Positions 9,521 to 15,803 are shown, numbered from the stretch's first letter. The stretch: DNA of 38,082 nucleotides from Opitutaceae bacterium (GCA_017988885.1 JAGNQV010000006.1:1653-39734); one strand, 5' to 3'. Program-made: numbers and translations. The notes: a model not told the origin generated them from the letters alone.

Positions 9521-9933
9521 TTGCCCCCGAGACGGCGGAGCCAGGCGGTCCAGCGCCAGCTGCGCGAGGATTTCATTGCCTGCAGCTCCGCCTCGAGCTG
9601 CCGGGAGGCGGCGTCGAGCTGTTGGATGCTGGTTTCCCGCTGTTCGAGTTGGGTGATGGCGGCGGCGAGATCCTGCGCGAGTTTCACCTGCAACTGGCCG
9701 AGCTGCGCGGCGTGGCTTTGGGTCTCGCCGAGCACCTTGGTCAAGTGGGTCGCCTCGTCGGTCTTCTGATCGGCCAGCAACTGTGCGGCGCGCAGGAGGT
9801 TTTCCAGTTCAGCCAACTGCGGCGTCAGATTCTCGCGCACATCCTCAAGCTCCATGACCCGCACCTGGGCCAGGATGAGCTGCTGGCGCAGGCGGGGCAC
9901 AAGATCAGCGGGCTCCGGTTCGGCGGACTTCAT
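9517..9933 (-). CDS. Small free-standing coiled-coil protein with GT-linker tail
   Basis: 138 aa from the ATG at 9933; a TTG at 9945 in frame is an alternative. Nearly the whole chain is a predicted coiled coil rich in Gln, Leu, Ala and Glu (about residues 12-120). It ends in SSRSWRWTAWLRRLGGK, a basic Trp-rich tail of the kind commonly found between a coiled coil and a GT domain in large bacterial GTs. Here the GT part is absent and the gene is translationally coupled (ATGA) to a separate GT4. It may be a split-off scaffold that partners with that GT or sits at the membrane. No enzymatic motif is seen. Confidence 0.75.
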   Translation of the reverse strand: MKSAEPEPADLVPRLRQQLILAQVRVMELEDVRENLTPQLAELENLLRAAQLLADQKTDEATHLTKVLGETQSHAAQLGQLQVKLAQDLAAAITQLEQRETSIQQLDAASRQLEAELQAMKSSRSWRWTAWLRRLGGK

Positions 9934-9981
9934 CGTTGCGGGCAACTCAACGGAGCGCCTGCTGGAAGTGAAGCCTATTGT

Positions 9982-10034
9982 CGGAAGGCGGAGGACGCGA
10001 GAAAGGCGAAAGGCGGAAGGCGGAAGGGCGGAGG
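9982..10034 (+). repeat. Heptamer array (G-rich on plus strand)
   Basis: Array of 7-nt units: GGCGAAA at 10005-10011, GGCGGAA at 10012-10018 and 10019-10025, with degenerate flanks. It lies between the transaldolase stop and the coiled-coil gene and forms the left boundary of the heptose block. No inverted partner array was seen near it. Confidence 0.85.
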
Positions 10035-10035
10035 C

Positions 10036-10755
10036 TCAGAGTTTATAGCCGGCGGAGGCGGCGTCGTTGGCGAACATCTTCACGGTGTCGAGGGATAGGG
10101 CGGCGTGGTCCATGCCAAGGAGTTTGGCGGCCTTGGCGAGAATGTCGTGTTGGACGGTGACGATGTGGCAGCCGCTTTGCTCGGCTTGCACGAGGTTCAA
10201 CACTTCGCGCACGCTGGCCCAAAGCAGTTCCGCCTTGGGCTGGCCGGCCAAAATCTGCCGGCTCTCGCGCATGAGCGGCATCGGATCGACACCGGTGTCG
10301 GCAATGCGGCCGGCGAAAATGGAAACGACTGACGGCACCGCGGAATTCAGCACGGCCGCGACGGCACGGACCTGTTCGAGGGTGAGGATGGCGGTGATAT
10401 TAAGCTGCACGCCTTGAGCGGCGAGTTCGCGAATGAGCGGCACGGCGGATTCGGCGCGGGTGTTGGTGATCGGGATCTTGACGTAGACGTTTTTTCCCCA
10501 GCCGGCGATTTTGAGCGCCTGACGTTTCATCTCGGGAAAATCGTCGGCGAAAACTTCGAGCGAGATGGGTTTGGCCGTGACGGTCTGGAGGATGTCCTTC
10601 GCGAAGGCCTCGTAGTCCGTGATGCCCGCCTTCTTCATGAGGGTCGGGTTGGTCGTCAGGCCCTTGATGTAGGGCTTGGCATAGAGATCGAGGATCCCGG
10701 CTTTGTCCGCTCCGTCGGCGTAAAGGTGGATCTTGAGGGTGTCTAAGGTCAGCAT
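10036..10755 (-). CDS. Small transaldolase / fructose-6-phosphate aldolase family protein
   Basis: 239-aa class I aldolase of the small transaldolase (TalC/FSA-like) family. Key elements are LYADGAD near the start, KGLTTNPTLMKKAG (the TTNP loop), the Schiff-base lysine in YVKIPIT, LNITAILTLEQ, and SIFAGRIADTG. Transaldolases interconvert fructose 6-phosphate and sedoheptulose 7-phosphate (S7P). S7P is the substrate of the GmhA-type isomerase encoded three genes upstream, so the likely role is to supply the heptose pathway. An aldolase on another substrate remains possible. It lies 8 nt after the phosphatase gene and has a heptamer array immediately downstream. ATG start at 10755. Confidence 0.88.
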   Translation of the reverse strand: MLTLDTLKIHLYADGADKAGILDLYAKPYIKGLTTNPTLMKKAGITDYEAFAKDILQTVTAKPISLEVFADDFPEMKRQALKIAGWGKNVYVKIPITNTRAESAVPLIRELAAQGVQLNITAILTLEQVRAVAAVLNSAVPSVVSIFAGRIADTGVDPMPLMRESRQILAGQPKAELLWASVREVLNLVQAEQSGCHIVTVQHDILAKAAKLLGMDHAALSLDTVKMFANDAASAGYKL

Positions 10756-10763
10756 GGAACCAG

Positions 10764-11375
10764 TCAGCTAATCGCCTTGGACTGGGCAAGGATAATGCCG
10801 ACGGCCTGGGCGAGGCTGCGCACGGTGAAATCCGGTTGGGCCCGCAGGGTTTCGGCGTAGTCCCAGTCGATAAAGATCGTGCGACAGCCGGCCCGTGCGC
10901 CGCAGTCGATGTCGCGCCAGCGGTCGCCGATCATCCAGCTTTGCGCGAGGTCGAGGCCGAGGGCGGCGGCGGCGTCGAGCAGCATGCCCGGCGCGGGTTT
11001 GCGGCGGCGGTTGGCCGGGTGGTCGATGCCTTGGCCGGGTGCGTAGCAGACTTCGATGCGCGTGATCTCCGGGATGAGTTTTCGCAGGTGGGCATGCATG
11101 ACTTCCACATCCGTCAGCGTCTGCGTGCCGCGGCCGACATCGGGTTGGTTGGTGGCGACGACCAAAACGTAACCGGCGGCGTGGAGGCGGCGGCAGGATT
11201 CCGCCGCATCCGGATAGAGGACAAATTCCTCGAGGGTGGCCGGCGGGTAAGGCTGCCCCGCCTGCACCACAGGGACGTTCAGCGTGCCGTCGCGGTCGAG
11301 GAAGACGGCGGGACGGAGGCGGGAGGAGGGAGCTGAAAGGCGTGAGGCGTGAGGCGTGAGGTGTGAGGCGGTCAT
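10764..11375 (-). CDS. gmhB: HAD-family D-glycero-D-manno-heptose 1,7-bisphosphate phosphatase (GmhB-like)
   Basis: 203-aa HAD-IIIA phosphatase that would remove the C7 phosphate from heptose 1,7-bisphosphate. Motif I is FLDRDGTLN, motif II VVATNQ, motif III in RRRKPAPGML, and motif IV IGDRWRDID. The zinc loop typical of GmhB is degraded: one Cys and one His (CYAPGQGIDH) remain but the CxC pair is missing. The first ~21 residues (MTASHLTPHAS...) are encoded by four tandem GGCGTGA-type heptamers that read into the gene from the gap; the family core starts at RPAVFLDRDG. The ATG at 11375 overlaps the stop of the four-helix-bundle gene (ATGA). Function is supported mainly by the neighbouring gmhA, hddA and hddC genes. 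Confidence 0.85.
   Translation of the reverse strand: MTASHLTPHASRLSAPSSRLRPAVFLDRDGTLNVPVVQAGQPYPPATLEEFVLYPDAAESCRRLHAAGYVLVVATNQPDVGRGTQTLTDVEVMHAHLRKLIPEITRIEVCYAPGQGIDHPANRRRKPAPGMLLDAAAALGLDLAQSWMIGDRWRDIDCGARAGCRTIFIDWDYAETLRAQPDFTVRSLAQAVGIILAQSKAIS
11336..11371 (+). repeat. Heptamer array, left arm of cassette 1
   Basis: Four in-register 7-nt units: GGCGTGA at 11339-11345, 11346-11352 and 11353-11359, and GGTGTGA at 11360-11366. It lies inside the 5' end of the HAD gene and encodes its odd N-terminus. The 12 nt at 11337-11348 are a perfect inverted match to 11749-11760 on the far side of the four-helix-bundle gene. Confidence 0.9.
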
Positions 11376-11728
11376 GGGCGGCGGTGGCTGATGAGGCCGC
11401 GGATCATGGCGGCGATCTCCTCGCATTCAGCGATCAGCGGGTCGATCGCCGGCTGGGGCAGTGCGTGCACTTCCAGCGCAATCTCCAACTGGGCGGACAA
11501 CTCGGCGAGCGAGCCTTTGGCGATGAAAAAGAATTGGACTGACTCCTTGTCGGTTTGCCGGGCGTCACCCTCGGCAAGGTTGCTGCACACGCTGACCGCG
11601 GCCCGGCGCATCTGGTCACGCAGGGCGAAGTCACGAGCGAAGGGTCCGGCATCGGTGAGACGATAGATTGCGACGGCCAGCTTTTTGCTGCGCTGCCAGG
11701 CCTTAAGCTCGCGGAATCCCTGGCTCAT
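11372..11728 (-). CDS. Four-helix-bundle protein (23S rRNA intervening-sequence type), copy 1
   Basis: 118 aa, member of the S23/IVP four-helix-bundle family. The diagnostic stretches are present: FRELKAWQRSKKLAVAIYRLT at the start, then QMRRAAVSVCSNLAEGDARQ and FFFIAKGSLAELSAQLEIA. In some bacteria this family is encoded within intervening sequences of 23S rRNA genes and its biochemical role is unresolved; relatives act as the accessory protein of diversity-generating retroelements. Here no reverse transcriptase is near. The ATG at 11728 was preferred to a TTG at 11734. The gene sits inside the heptose operon between inverted heptamer arrays (11336-11371 and 11731-11758), and its stop overlaps the HAD start. 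Confidence 0.92.
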   Translation of the reverse strand: MSQGFRELKAWQRSKKLAVAIYRLTDAGPFARDFALRDQMRRAAVSVCSNLAEGDARQTDKESVQFFFIAKGSLAELSAQLEIALEVHALPQPAIDPLIAECEEIAAMIRGLISHRRP

Positions 11729-11730
11729 AC

Positions 11731-11758
11731 TCAAACCTCAGGCCTCGAGCCTCACGCC
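11731..11758 (-). repeat. Heptamer array, right arm of cassette 1
   Basis: Four 7-nt units, on the plus strand TCAAACC, TCAGGCC, TCGAGCC and TCACGCC, in exact register. It is inverted relative to the array at 11336-11371. It fills the gap between the gmhA stop and the four-helix-bundle start, and its last unit (GGCGTGA on the minus strand) contains the gmhA stop codon. Confidence 0.88.
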
Positions 11759-12360
11759 TTGGCTGGCGCGACCGACTCCCATTTTGTCTGATTCATCTTC
11801 AGGTCGGGGTGGGAGACAAAGAGGTGCCAGACGACGGCTTGGAAGGCCTCGGAGTGCGGCGTGATATTGTTCGCGTTGACGGTCGGCACGATGACGCAAG
11901 CGTCGGCGACCTTGGCCGTATAGCCGCCGTCCTTGCCGACGATGCCGATGACACGGGCGCCGACCTCCTTGGCGAACTGGAGGGCGAGCACGAGGTTGGG
12001 GGAGACGTTCTTCTCCAGATTACCGCCGCCGACGGAGAGCACCATGACGCAGTCCTTGGCGTTGAGCCGCGAGGTGCGCAGCCACTCGACGAAGACGGTG
12101 GCCCAGCCCTCGTCGTTCGTGCGGGCGGTGAGTTCGGAGACGTTATCAGTGGGAGCGTAGCATTCGAGGCCGGCGATTTTCCGAAAATCGTTTACGGCAT
12201 GCGAGGCGTTGGCGGCACTGCCCCCGACGCCGAGAATGAAGAGCCGGCCGCCGCGTTCGCGGGTGGCGCGCAATTCCGCGACGCATTTCTCGCAGTCGGC
12301 GGCGTTGAGCTGCGCGACGATCGCGGCGGTTTCCTTGAGGTGTTGGACGGCGTAGGACAT
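11752..12360 (-). CDS. gmhA: Sedoheptulose-7-phosphate isomerase (SIS domain, GmhA-type)
   Basis: 202-aa SIS-domain sugar-phosphate isomerase that converts sedoheptulose 7-phosphate to D-glycero-D-manno-heptose 7-phosphate. Seen: GVGGSAANASHAVNDFRK (phosphate-binding Ser-rich loop), APTDNVSELTARTNDEGW, VLSVGGGNLEKNVSPN, and a C-terminal HSEAFQAVVWHL helix. The ATG at 12360 begins MSYAVQHLKE, the expected family start; an in-frame start further upstream (12456) would run through heptamer repeats and was rejected. The stop codon is part of a heptamer (GGCGTGA). It is flanked by heptamer arrays on both sides and lies with hddC, hddA and a GmhB-like phosphatase, which supports the GDP-heptose rather than the ADP-heptose branch. 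Confidence 0.92.
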   Translation of the reverse strand: MSYAVQHLKETAAIVAQLNAADCEKCVAELRATRERGGRLFILGVGGSAANASHAVNDFRKIAGLECYAPTDNVSELTARTNDEGWATVFVEWLRTSRLNAKDCVMVLSVGGGNLEKNVSPNLVLALQFAKEVGARVIGIVGKDGGYTAKVADACVIVPTVNANNITPHSEAFQAVVWHLFVSHPDLKMNQTKWESVAPAKA

Positions 12361-12474
12361 GCTTGAAGGCGTGAGGGGTGAGGCTTGAGGCGTGAGGTTG
12401 GGAAAGCGGGGTGGGTGAGGCGAGTCGGAATCAGTCTGATTTTCCTCCCACCTCAAGCCTCTCGCCTCAAGCCT
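12361..12474. repeat. Inverted heptamer arrays without a gene between them (cassette 2)
   Basis: The plus strand carries GGCGTGA, GGGGTGA, GGCTTGA and GGCGTGA at 12368-12395, then the opposite orientation TCCCACC, TCAAGCC, TCTCGCC and TCAAGCC at 12446-12473. Arms 12381-12397 and 12458-12474 match as inverted repeats at 16 of 17 positions. The 50-nt loop holds a short palindrome, AATCAGTCTGATT (12429-12441). The right arm supplies the stop codon of the nucleotidyltransferase gene. The geometry matches the two cassettes that carry four-helix-bundle genes. Confidence 0.88.
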
Positions 12475-13240
12475 TCGGCTTCAGCAGGGCGTCGAGCTCC
12501 TGCAAGCCGGCGGGCGAACCGATTTCGTAGAAACGCTCCATGATCTCGTAACCGGCCAGGTCGCCGCGGGTGCAGAGATCGGCCTGGATGCTGGCGAGAT
12601 CGACGACGGCGTCAGGCGGGTAGCCGGCGAACGCATCGGCGCGGAAGACCCCGAGGCCGTAGTCGATGTGCCGCATCTGCGGCGGCTTTTGCTTCTTCGA
12701 ATAGAGTTTGATGCGGCCGTCTTCGAACCAGACGTTGCTGGCGTCGTAGGCTTCCCGGTTTTCGAACACGGTCATCAGGCCGGGTTTGCCGGAGTCGAAA
12801 AAAGCGCGGCCCACCGCTTGATAGTCGATGGGCAGGTAGGAGTCGCCGTAGAGCACGTAGAAGGCCTCACCGAGCTTGGGCAGCGCACGGATGAGGGCGC
12901 CGCCGGTGCCGAGCAGTTTCGGGCCGTCGAAGGAATAGTCGAGCTGCACGCCCCATTTCGAACCGTCGCCGTAGCGGTCGACGATCATCTCGCCGAGGTG
13001 GCCGACGCAGAGGACGATCCGCGTGAGGCCGTGCTGTTTCAGCAAGCGGAGCTGGTGGGAGAAAAATGGTTCGCCCGCGACCTCGACGAGGAGCTTGGGG
13101 ATTTTCTCCGTGAGCGGGCGGAGGCGGGTGGCGAGGCCGCCGGCGAGGAGGGCGACGGGCAAGGCAGAAGGCGGAAAGCGAAAGGCGGAAGGCGGAAAGC
13201 GAAAGGCGGAAGGCGGAAGGCGGAAGGCGGAAGAGGACAC
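12467..13240 (-). CDS. hddC: Heptose-1-phosphate guanylyltransferase-like nucleotidyltransferase (HddC-type)
   Basis: Nucleotidyltransferase that would make GDP-D-glycero-alpha-D-manno-heptose from heptose 1-phosphate and GTP. The core starts at VALLAGGLATRLRPLTEKIPK, followed by VEVAGEPFFSHQL, GTGGAL, and the metal-binding VLYGDSYLPID. From a GTG at 13240 the protein is 257 aa and carries a repeat-encoded N-terminus of heptapeptides (SAFRLPP, SAFRFPP, SAFRFPP) produced by reading 7-nt units in frame. A TTG at 13162 just before the core (LPVALLAGG) would give a normal-length protein without the repeat and may be the true start. There is no ATG between them. The stop codon is also part of a heptamer. 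GDP specificity is inferred from the neighbouring heptose 7-phosphate kinase. Confidence 0.86.
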   Translation of the reverse strand: MSSSAFRLPPSAFRFPPSAFRFPPSALPVALLAGGLATRLRPLTEKIPKLLVEVAGEPFFSHQLRLLKQHGLTRIVLCVGHLGEMIVDRYGDGSKWGVQLDYSFDGPKLLGTGGALIRALPKLGEAFYVLYGDSYLPIDYQAVGRAFFDSGKPGLMTVFENREAYDASNVWFEDGRIKLYSKKQKPPQMRHIDYGLGVFRADAFAGYPPDAVVDLASIQADLCTRGDLAGYEIMERFYEIGSPAGLQELDALLKPKA

Positions 13241-13365
13241 GGAGTGAAAGGCGAAGGGCGAAGGGCGGAAGGCGAAGGACGGAAGGCGAAGGGCGGAAGG
13301 CGGAAGGACGGAGGACGGAAGGCGGAAGGCGAAAGGCGGAAGGCGAAGGGCGAAGGGGCGGAAGT
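13161..13365 (+). repeat. Long heptamer array, left arm of cassette 3
   Basis: About 205 nt of degenerate 7-nt units (GGCGGAA, GGCGAAA, GGCGAAG), the longest array in the window. Its left third (13162-13240) is read as the N-terminus of the nucleotidyltransferase if the GTG start is used; 13241-13367 is non-coding. The segment 13181-13208 matches 13737-13764 as an inverted repeat at 27 of 28 positions. It ends 2 nt before the stop codon of the second four-helix-bundle gene. Confidence 0.92.
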
Positions 13366-13367
13366 GG

Positions 13368-13718
13368 CTATTTCAGGTTCCGCTTTGTGTTGCGACCGAT
13401 GGTGACGAGAATGGCGAGGAGTTCCCGGGTCTCGAGCAGAAGCTTATCTGTCTCTGCGGGAGCCAGACCGCTTTCGAGGCAAAGGATCAACCAATACTCC
13501 GTCTCAGCGGCTTCTTTTTCGGCCACGGCGACTTTGTGAATGAAGTCGGCCTTGGATTCGGCGCGCTGGGCTTCACGATAGTTGGCGCCGATGGAAGTGG
13601 CGGAGCGCAGCAATTGCCGACCGATTACGGCCCCAGCCGTGTTACGTGGCAGAGAATTGACGAAAGCGATCGCCGTGAGAGCGAACTGGAGCGTGCGACC
13701 TTCGAGTTCGTTTTTCAC
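13368..13718 (-). CDS. Four-helix-bundle protein (intervening-sequence type), copy 2
   Basis: 116 aa, GTG start at 13718; the nearby upstream ATG is out of frame and closes at once. It belongs to the second common subgroup of the four-helix-bundle family: NELEGRTLQFALTAIAFVNSLP, LLRSATSIGANYREA, ESKADFIHKVAVAEKEAAETEYWL. It is clearly not a recent duplicate of the copy at 11372-11728, since the two belong to different subgroups and differ in motifs throughout. Like that copy it lies between oppositely oriented heptamer arrays (13161-13365 and 13733-13770), inside the heptose operon. No retroelement or rRNA gene is nearby. Molecular role unknown. Confidence 0.92.
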   Translation of the reverse strand: MKNELEGRTLQFALTAIAFVNSLPRNTAGAVIGRQLLRSATSIGANYREAQRAESKADFIHKVAVAEKEAAETEYWLILCLESGLAPAETDKLLLETRELLAILVTIGRNTKRNLK

Positions 13719-13732
13719 GGTTTCTGATTCAT

Positions 13733-13770
13733 CCTTCGCCTTTCGATTTCCGCCTTCCGCCTTTTCCCTT
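13733..13770 (-). repeat. Heptamer array, right arm of cassette 3
   Basis: C-rich on the plus strand, inverted relative to 13161-13365. It runs directly up to the stop codon of the kinase gene (13770-13772). Positions 13737-13764 pair with 13181-13208 at 27 of 28 positions. In the mRNA the two arms could form a long stem with the four-helix-bundle gene in the loop. Confidence 0.9.
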
Positions 13771-14753
13771 CAGTTCTGCGCGACGACTTTCGTGCCTTCG
13801 AAGTCGAAGCGGAAGCGGACTTCCTGGAGGCCTTTTTCGCGCATGGCGTGGCGGAGCTTGGTTTTGTCACTGGCGTAGAACATCAGGAAGCCGCCGCCGC
13901 CGGCCCCAATGAGTTTGCCGCCGAGAGCGCCGTGAGCCATGGCGCAGTCATACCACTCGTTGATGCGGTCGTTGCTCATGCCGGCACTGCGCGCCTTCTT
14001 GCGCTGCCAGTGGACATCCATCAACCGGGCGAACTCCTCGAGATTGCTGCCTTCCAGGGCCGCGAGCGACTGGTAGCCGAGGTCCTTGGTGAAATGCAGG
14101 TGGTCGAGCATCGCTTGGTCGTGCTGCTGCGACCGGTCGTTTTGGTCCTTGAGGATGGCCGACGCAGCGCGCGAGTAGCCGGTGAAGAAGAGCAGCAGGT
14201 TGTCCTCAAGGTTGAAGAGCGTCTCCTCGGAAATCTTGGCGGGCCGGTATTCAACGCGGCCGTCCTGGTGGAAAGTGAACGCCGTGATGCCGCCGACGGC
14301 GGCGATATACTGGTCCTGCTTGCCGATGGGTTCGCCCAGCTTGTCGATCTCGATGTGGCAGGCTTGCTCGGCGAGGGCGGCGGGGGAGATGTGGTGCTTG
14401 TTGGCGGTGTGGAGGACCTTGAGGAGGGCGGTCGTGAAACTGCCCGAGGAGCCGAGGCCGGTGCCGCCGGGGATGTCGGCCATGGAGGTGAGTTCCAAAG
14501 ACGCGCCGTGCATGTTCAGCAAAGCGAAGGCCTCGCGGATGATCGGGTGTTCCAACTGCGCGGCCGAGGCCACGCGCTCGAGTTTGGAATACTTGACGAT
14601 CAGGTCGGAGACGAAAGTGCGGTGGAGCGTCAAGTAGACGTATTTGTCGAGCGCACCCGCCACGAGGAAGCCGCCGTGCTCGCGGTAGTAGGAAGGCAGG
14701 TCGGTGCCGCCGCCGCCGAGGGAAATACGCAGAGGGGAACGGGTGATGATCAT
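13770..14753 (-). CDS. hddA: D-glycero-alpha-D-manno-heptose-7-phosphate kinase (GHMP family)
   Basis: 327-aa GHMP kinase that would phosphorylate C1 of D-glycero-alpha-D-manno-heptose 7-phosphate. Seen: start MIITRSPLRISLGGGGTDLPSY, the ATP-binding loop PGGTGLGSSGSF at about residues 94-105, GKQDQYIAAVGG, and the C-terminal GGKLIGAGGGGFLMF. Length and motifs match HddA-type kinases rather than the bifunctional HldE of the ADP-heptose branch. The ATG at 14753 directly follows a heptamer array, so no Shine-Dalgarno sequence is present; translation probably depends on another mechanism or on upstream coupling. It is followed by cassette 3. Confidence 0.92.
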   Translation of the reverse strand: MIITRSPLRISLGGGGTDLPSYYREHGGFLVAGALDKYVYLTLHRTFVSDLIVKYSKLERVASAAQLEHPIIREAFALLNMHGASLELTSMADIPGGTGLGSSGSFTTALLKVLHTANKHHISPAALAEQACHIEIDKLGEPIGKQDQYIAAVGGITAFTFHQDGRVEYRPAKISEETLFNLEDNLLLFFTGYSRAASAILKDQNDRSQQHDQAMLDHLHFTKDLGYQSLAALEGSNLEEFARLMDVHWQRKKARSAGMSNDRINEWYDCAMAHGALGGKLIGAGGGGFLMFYASDKTKLRHAMREKGLQEVRFRFDFEGTKVVAQN

Positions 14754-14792
14754 GGCGGAAAGGCGAAAGGCGAAAGGGGAAAGGCGGAAGGG
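14754..14792 (+). repeat. Heptamer array filling a whole intergenic gap
   Basis: Units GGCGGAA (14754-14760), GGCGAAA (14762-14768, 14769-14775), GGGGAAA (14776-14782) and GGCGGAA (14783-14789) occupy the complete gap between the oxidoreductase stop and the kinase start. It is the right boundary of the heptose block. No inverted partner was seen. Confidence 0.88.
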
Positions 14793-15803
14793 TCAGAGGG
14801 TGGCGGGGGAGACAGGGTAGCCGCTGGTGCGGTAGATCGTCTCTACGATTTCGAGGGTGCGGATGCCTTCAGGTAAACCGGGGCTGGGCTCTCGGCCGGT
14901 GCGGATGTCTTCCTCAAAGGCGGCAAGTTCGAGCGCCCAGGAATTGTCGCCGGAGGGGTAGTCCCAGACCGTGGTTTCGGGCGGGCCCATCTGCGGCAGC
15001 ATTTTATAGTAGGTGCACTTTTCCGGACCGTAGCTGCCGCCTAATCCGTCGAGCGCAATTTTGGCATCGCGACCGTAGAGTTCGAGCGAGAACAGGTTTT
15101 TCCACTCGGTGCAGCTGACGTGCAGCCAAGCGGTCTGGCCACCGGGCGTGCGGAGCGAGAGGAAGGCGTTGTCGTCGACCGGCATGTCCCAAAAATACGT
15201 CGTGGCGTGGCCGTCGAGGGTGGTGAAGTCACCCAGGAACCAACCCGCGAGGTCGATGAGGTGCACGCCTTGGTCGATGAGTTCACCGCCGCCGGAGAGG
15301 GCGGGATTGGCGCGCCATTCGCGGTCGTAACCCTTGCGGCCGCCGTGGCCGTAACGTCCCCGGAGAAACATCATCGGGCCGAGTGCGCCGGACTCGAACA
15401 GCGCGCGCGCTTTTTGCAGAGCGGGATGGAAACGATGGTTATAACCGAGGCGCACGCGGACGCCGGCGATCTCGGCGGCCGCTTGCACGGTGCGCAGTTG
15501 GGCGGCGTTGAGCGCGCCGGGTTTTTCGACGAGCACGTGTTTGCCCGCATTGACGGCGGCGAGAGCGATGGGGGCGAGTGCACCGTTGAGGGTGGCGATG
15601 ATGACGGCGTTGACGGCGGGATCGGCGAGGGCCGGCGCGTAATCGGCGAGCGCGGTGGCAGCGGGATGAATTTTAGTGATTTCGACGGCGCGGGAAATAT
15701 CGAGATCACAGGCGTAGCGCAACTGGCCGGGCGCCAGACTGGCGGCACGCTTCCGGCCGATGAGGCCGCAGCCGATGATGGCAAACTGGAGCGGGGCGGC
15801 CAT
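14793..15803 (-). CDS. Gfo/Idh/MocA-family sugar oxidoreductase
   Basis: 336-aa NAD(P)-dependent oxidoreductase. Seen: FAIIGCGLIGRKRA with GxGxxG at 11-16, EKPG at 93-96 (the family's Lys), and GGGELIDQGVHLIDL around 171-185 with the catalytic-type Asp and His. Enzymes of this family in polysaccharide clusters oxidise or reduce nucleotide sugars, often at C3. The ATG at 15803 overlaps the stop of the upstream SDR by one nucleotide (TGATG). It sits in a three-gene run of oxidoreductases (dehydrogenase, SDR, Gfo/Idh) directly upstream of the heptose block, so it might modify the GDP-heptose or another donor; that link is inferred. Confidence 0.88.
   Translation of the reverse strand: MAAPLQFAIIGCGLIGRKRAASLAPGQLRYACDLDISRAVEITKIHPAATALADYAPALADPAVNAVIIATLNGALAPIALAAVNAGKHVLVEKPGALNAAQLRTVQAAAEIAGVRVRLGYNHRFHPALQKARALFESGALGPMMFLRGRYGHGGRKGYDREWRANPALSGGGELIDQGVHLIDLAGWFLGDFTTLDGHATTYFWDMPVDDNAFLSLRTPGGQTAWLHVSCTEWKNLFSLELYGRDAKIALDGLGGSYGPEKCTYYKMLPQMGPPETTVWDYPSGDNSWALELAAFEEDIRTGREPSPGLPEGIRTLEIVETIYRTSGYPVSPATL

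Noticed and set aside
11752..12456. Upstream-extended start for gmhA
   Set aside because: The extra 32 residues would be encoded by heptamer arrays and the loop; the ATG at 12360 gives the normal family start.
13161..13365. Possible CRISPR or VNTR-type array
   Set aside because: Period is 7 nt with no spacers and no cas genes; it is a short-period array continuous with other arrays in the block.
11372..13718. Diversity-generating retroelement accessory (Avd) genes
   Set aside because: The four-helix-bundle fold is related, but there is no reverse transcriptase and no template/variable repeat pair with adenine-biased differences.
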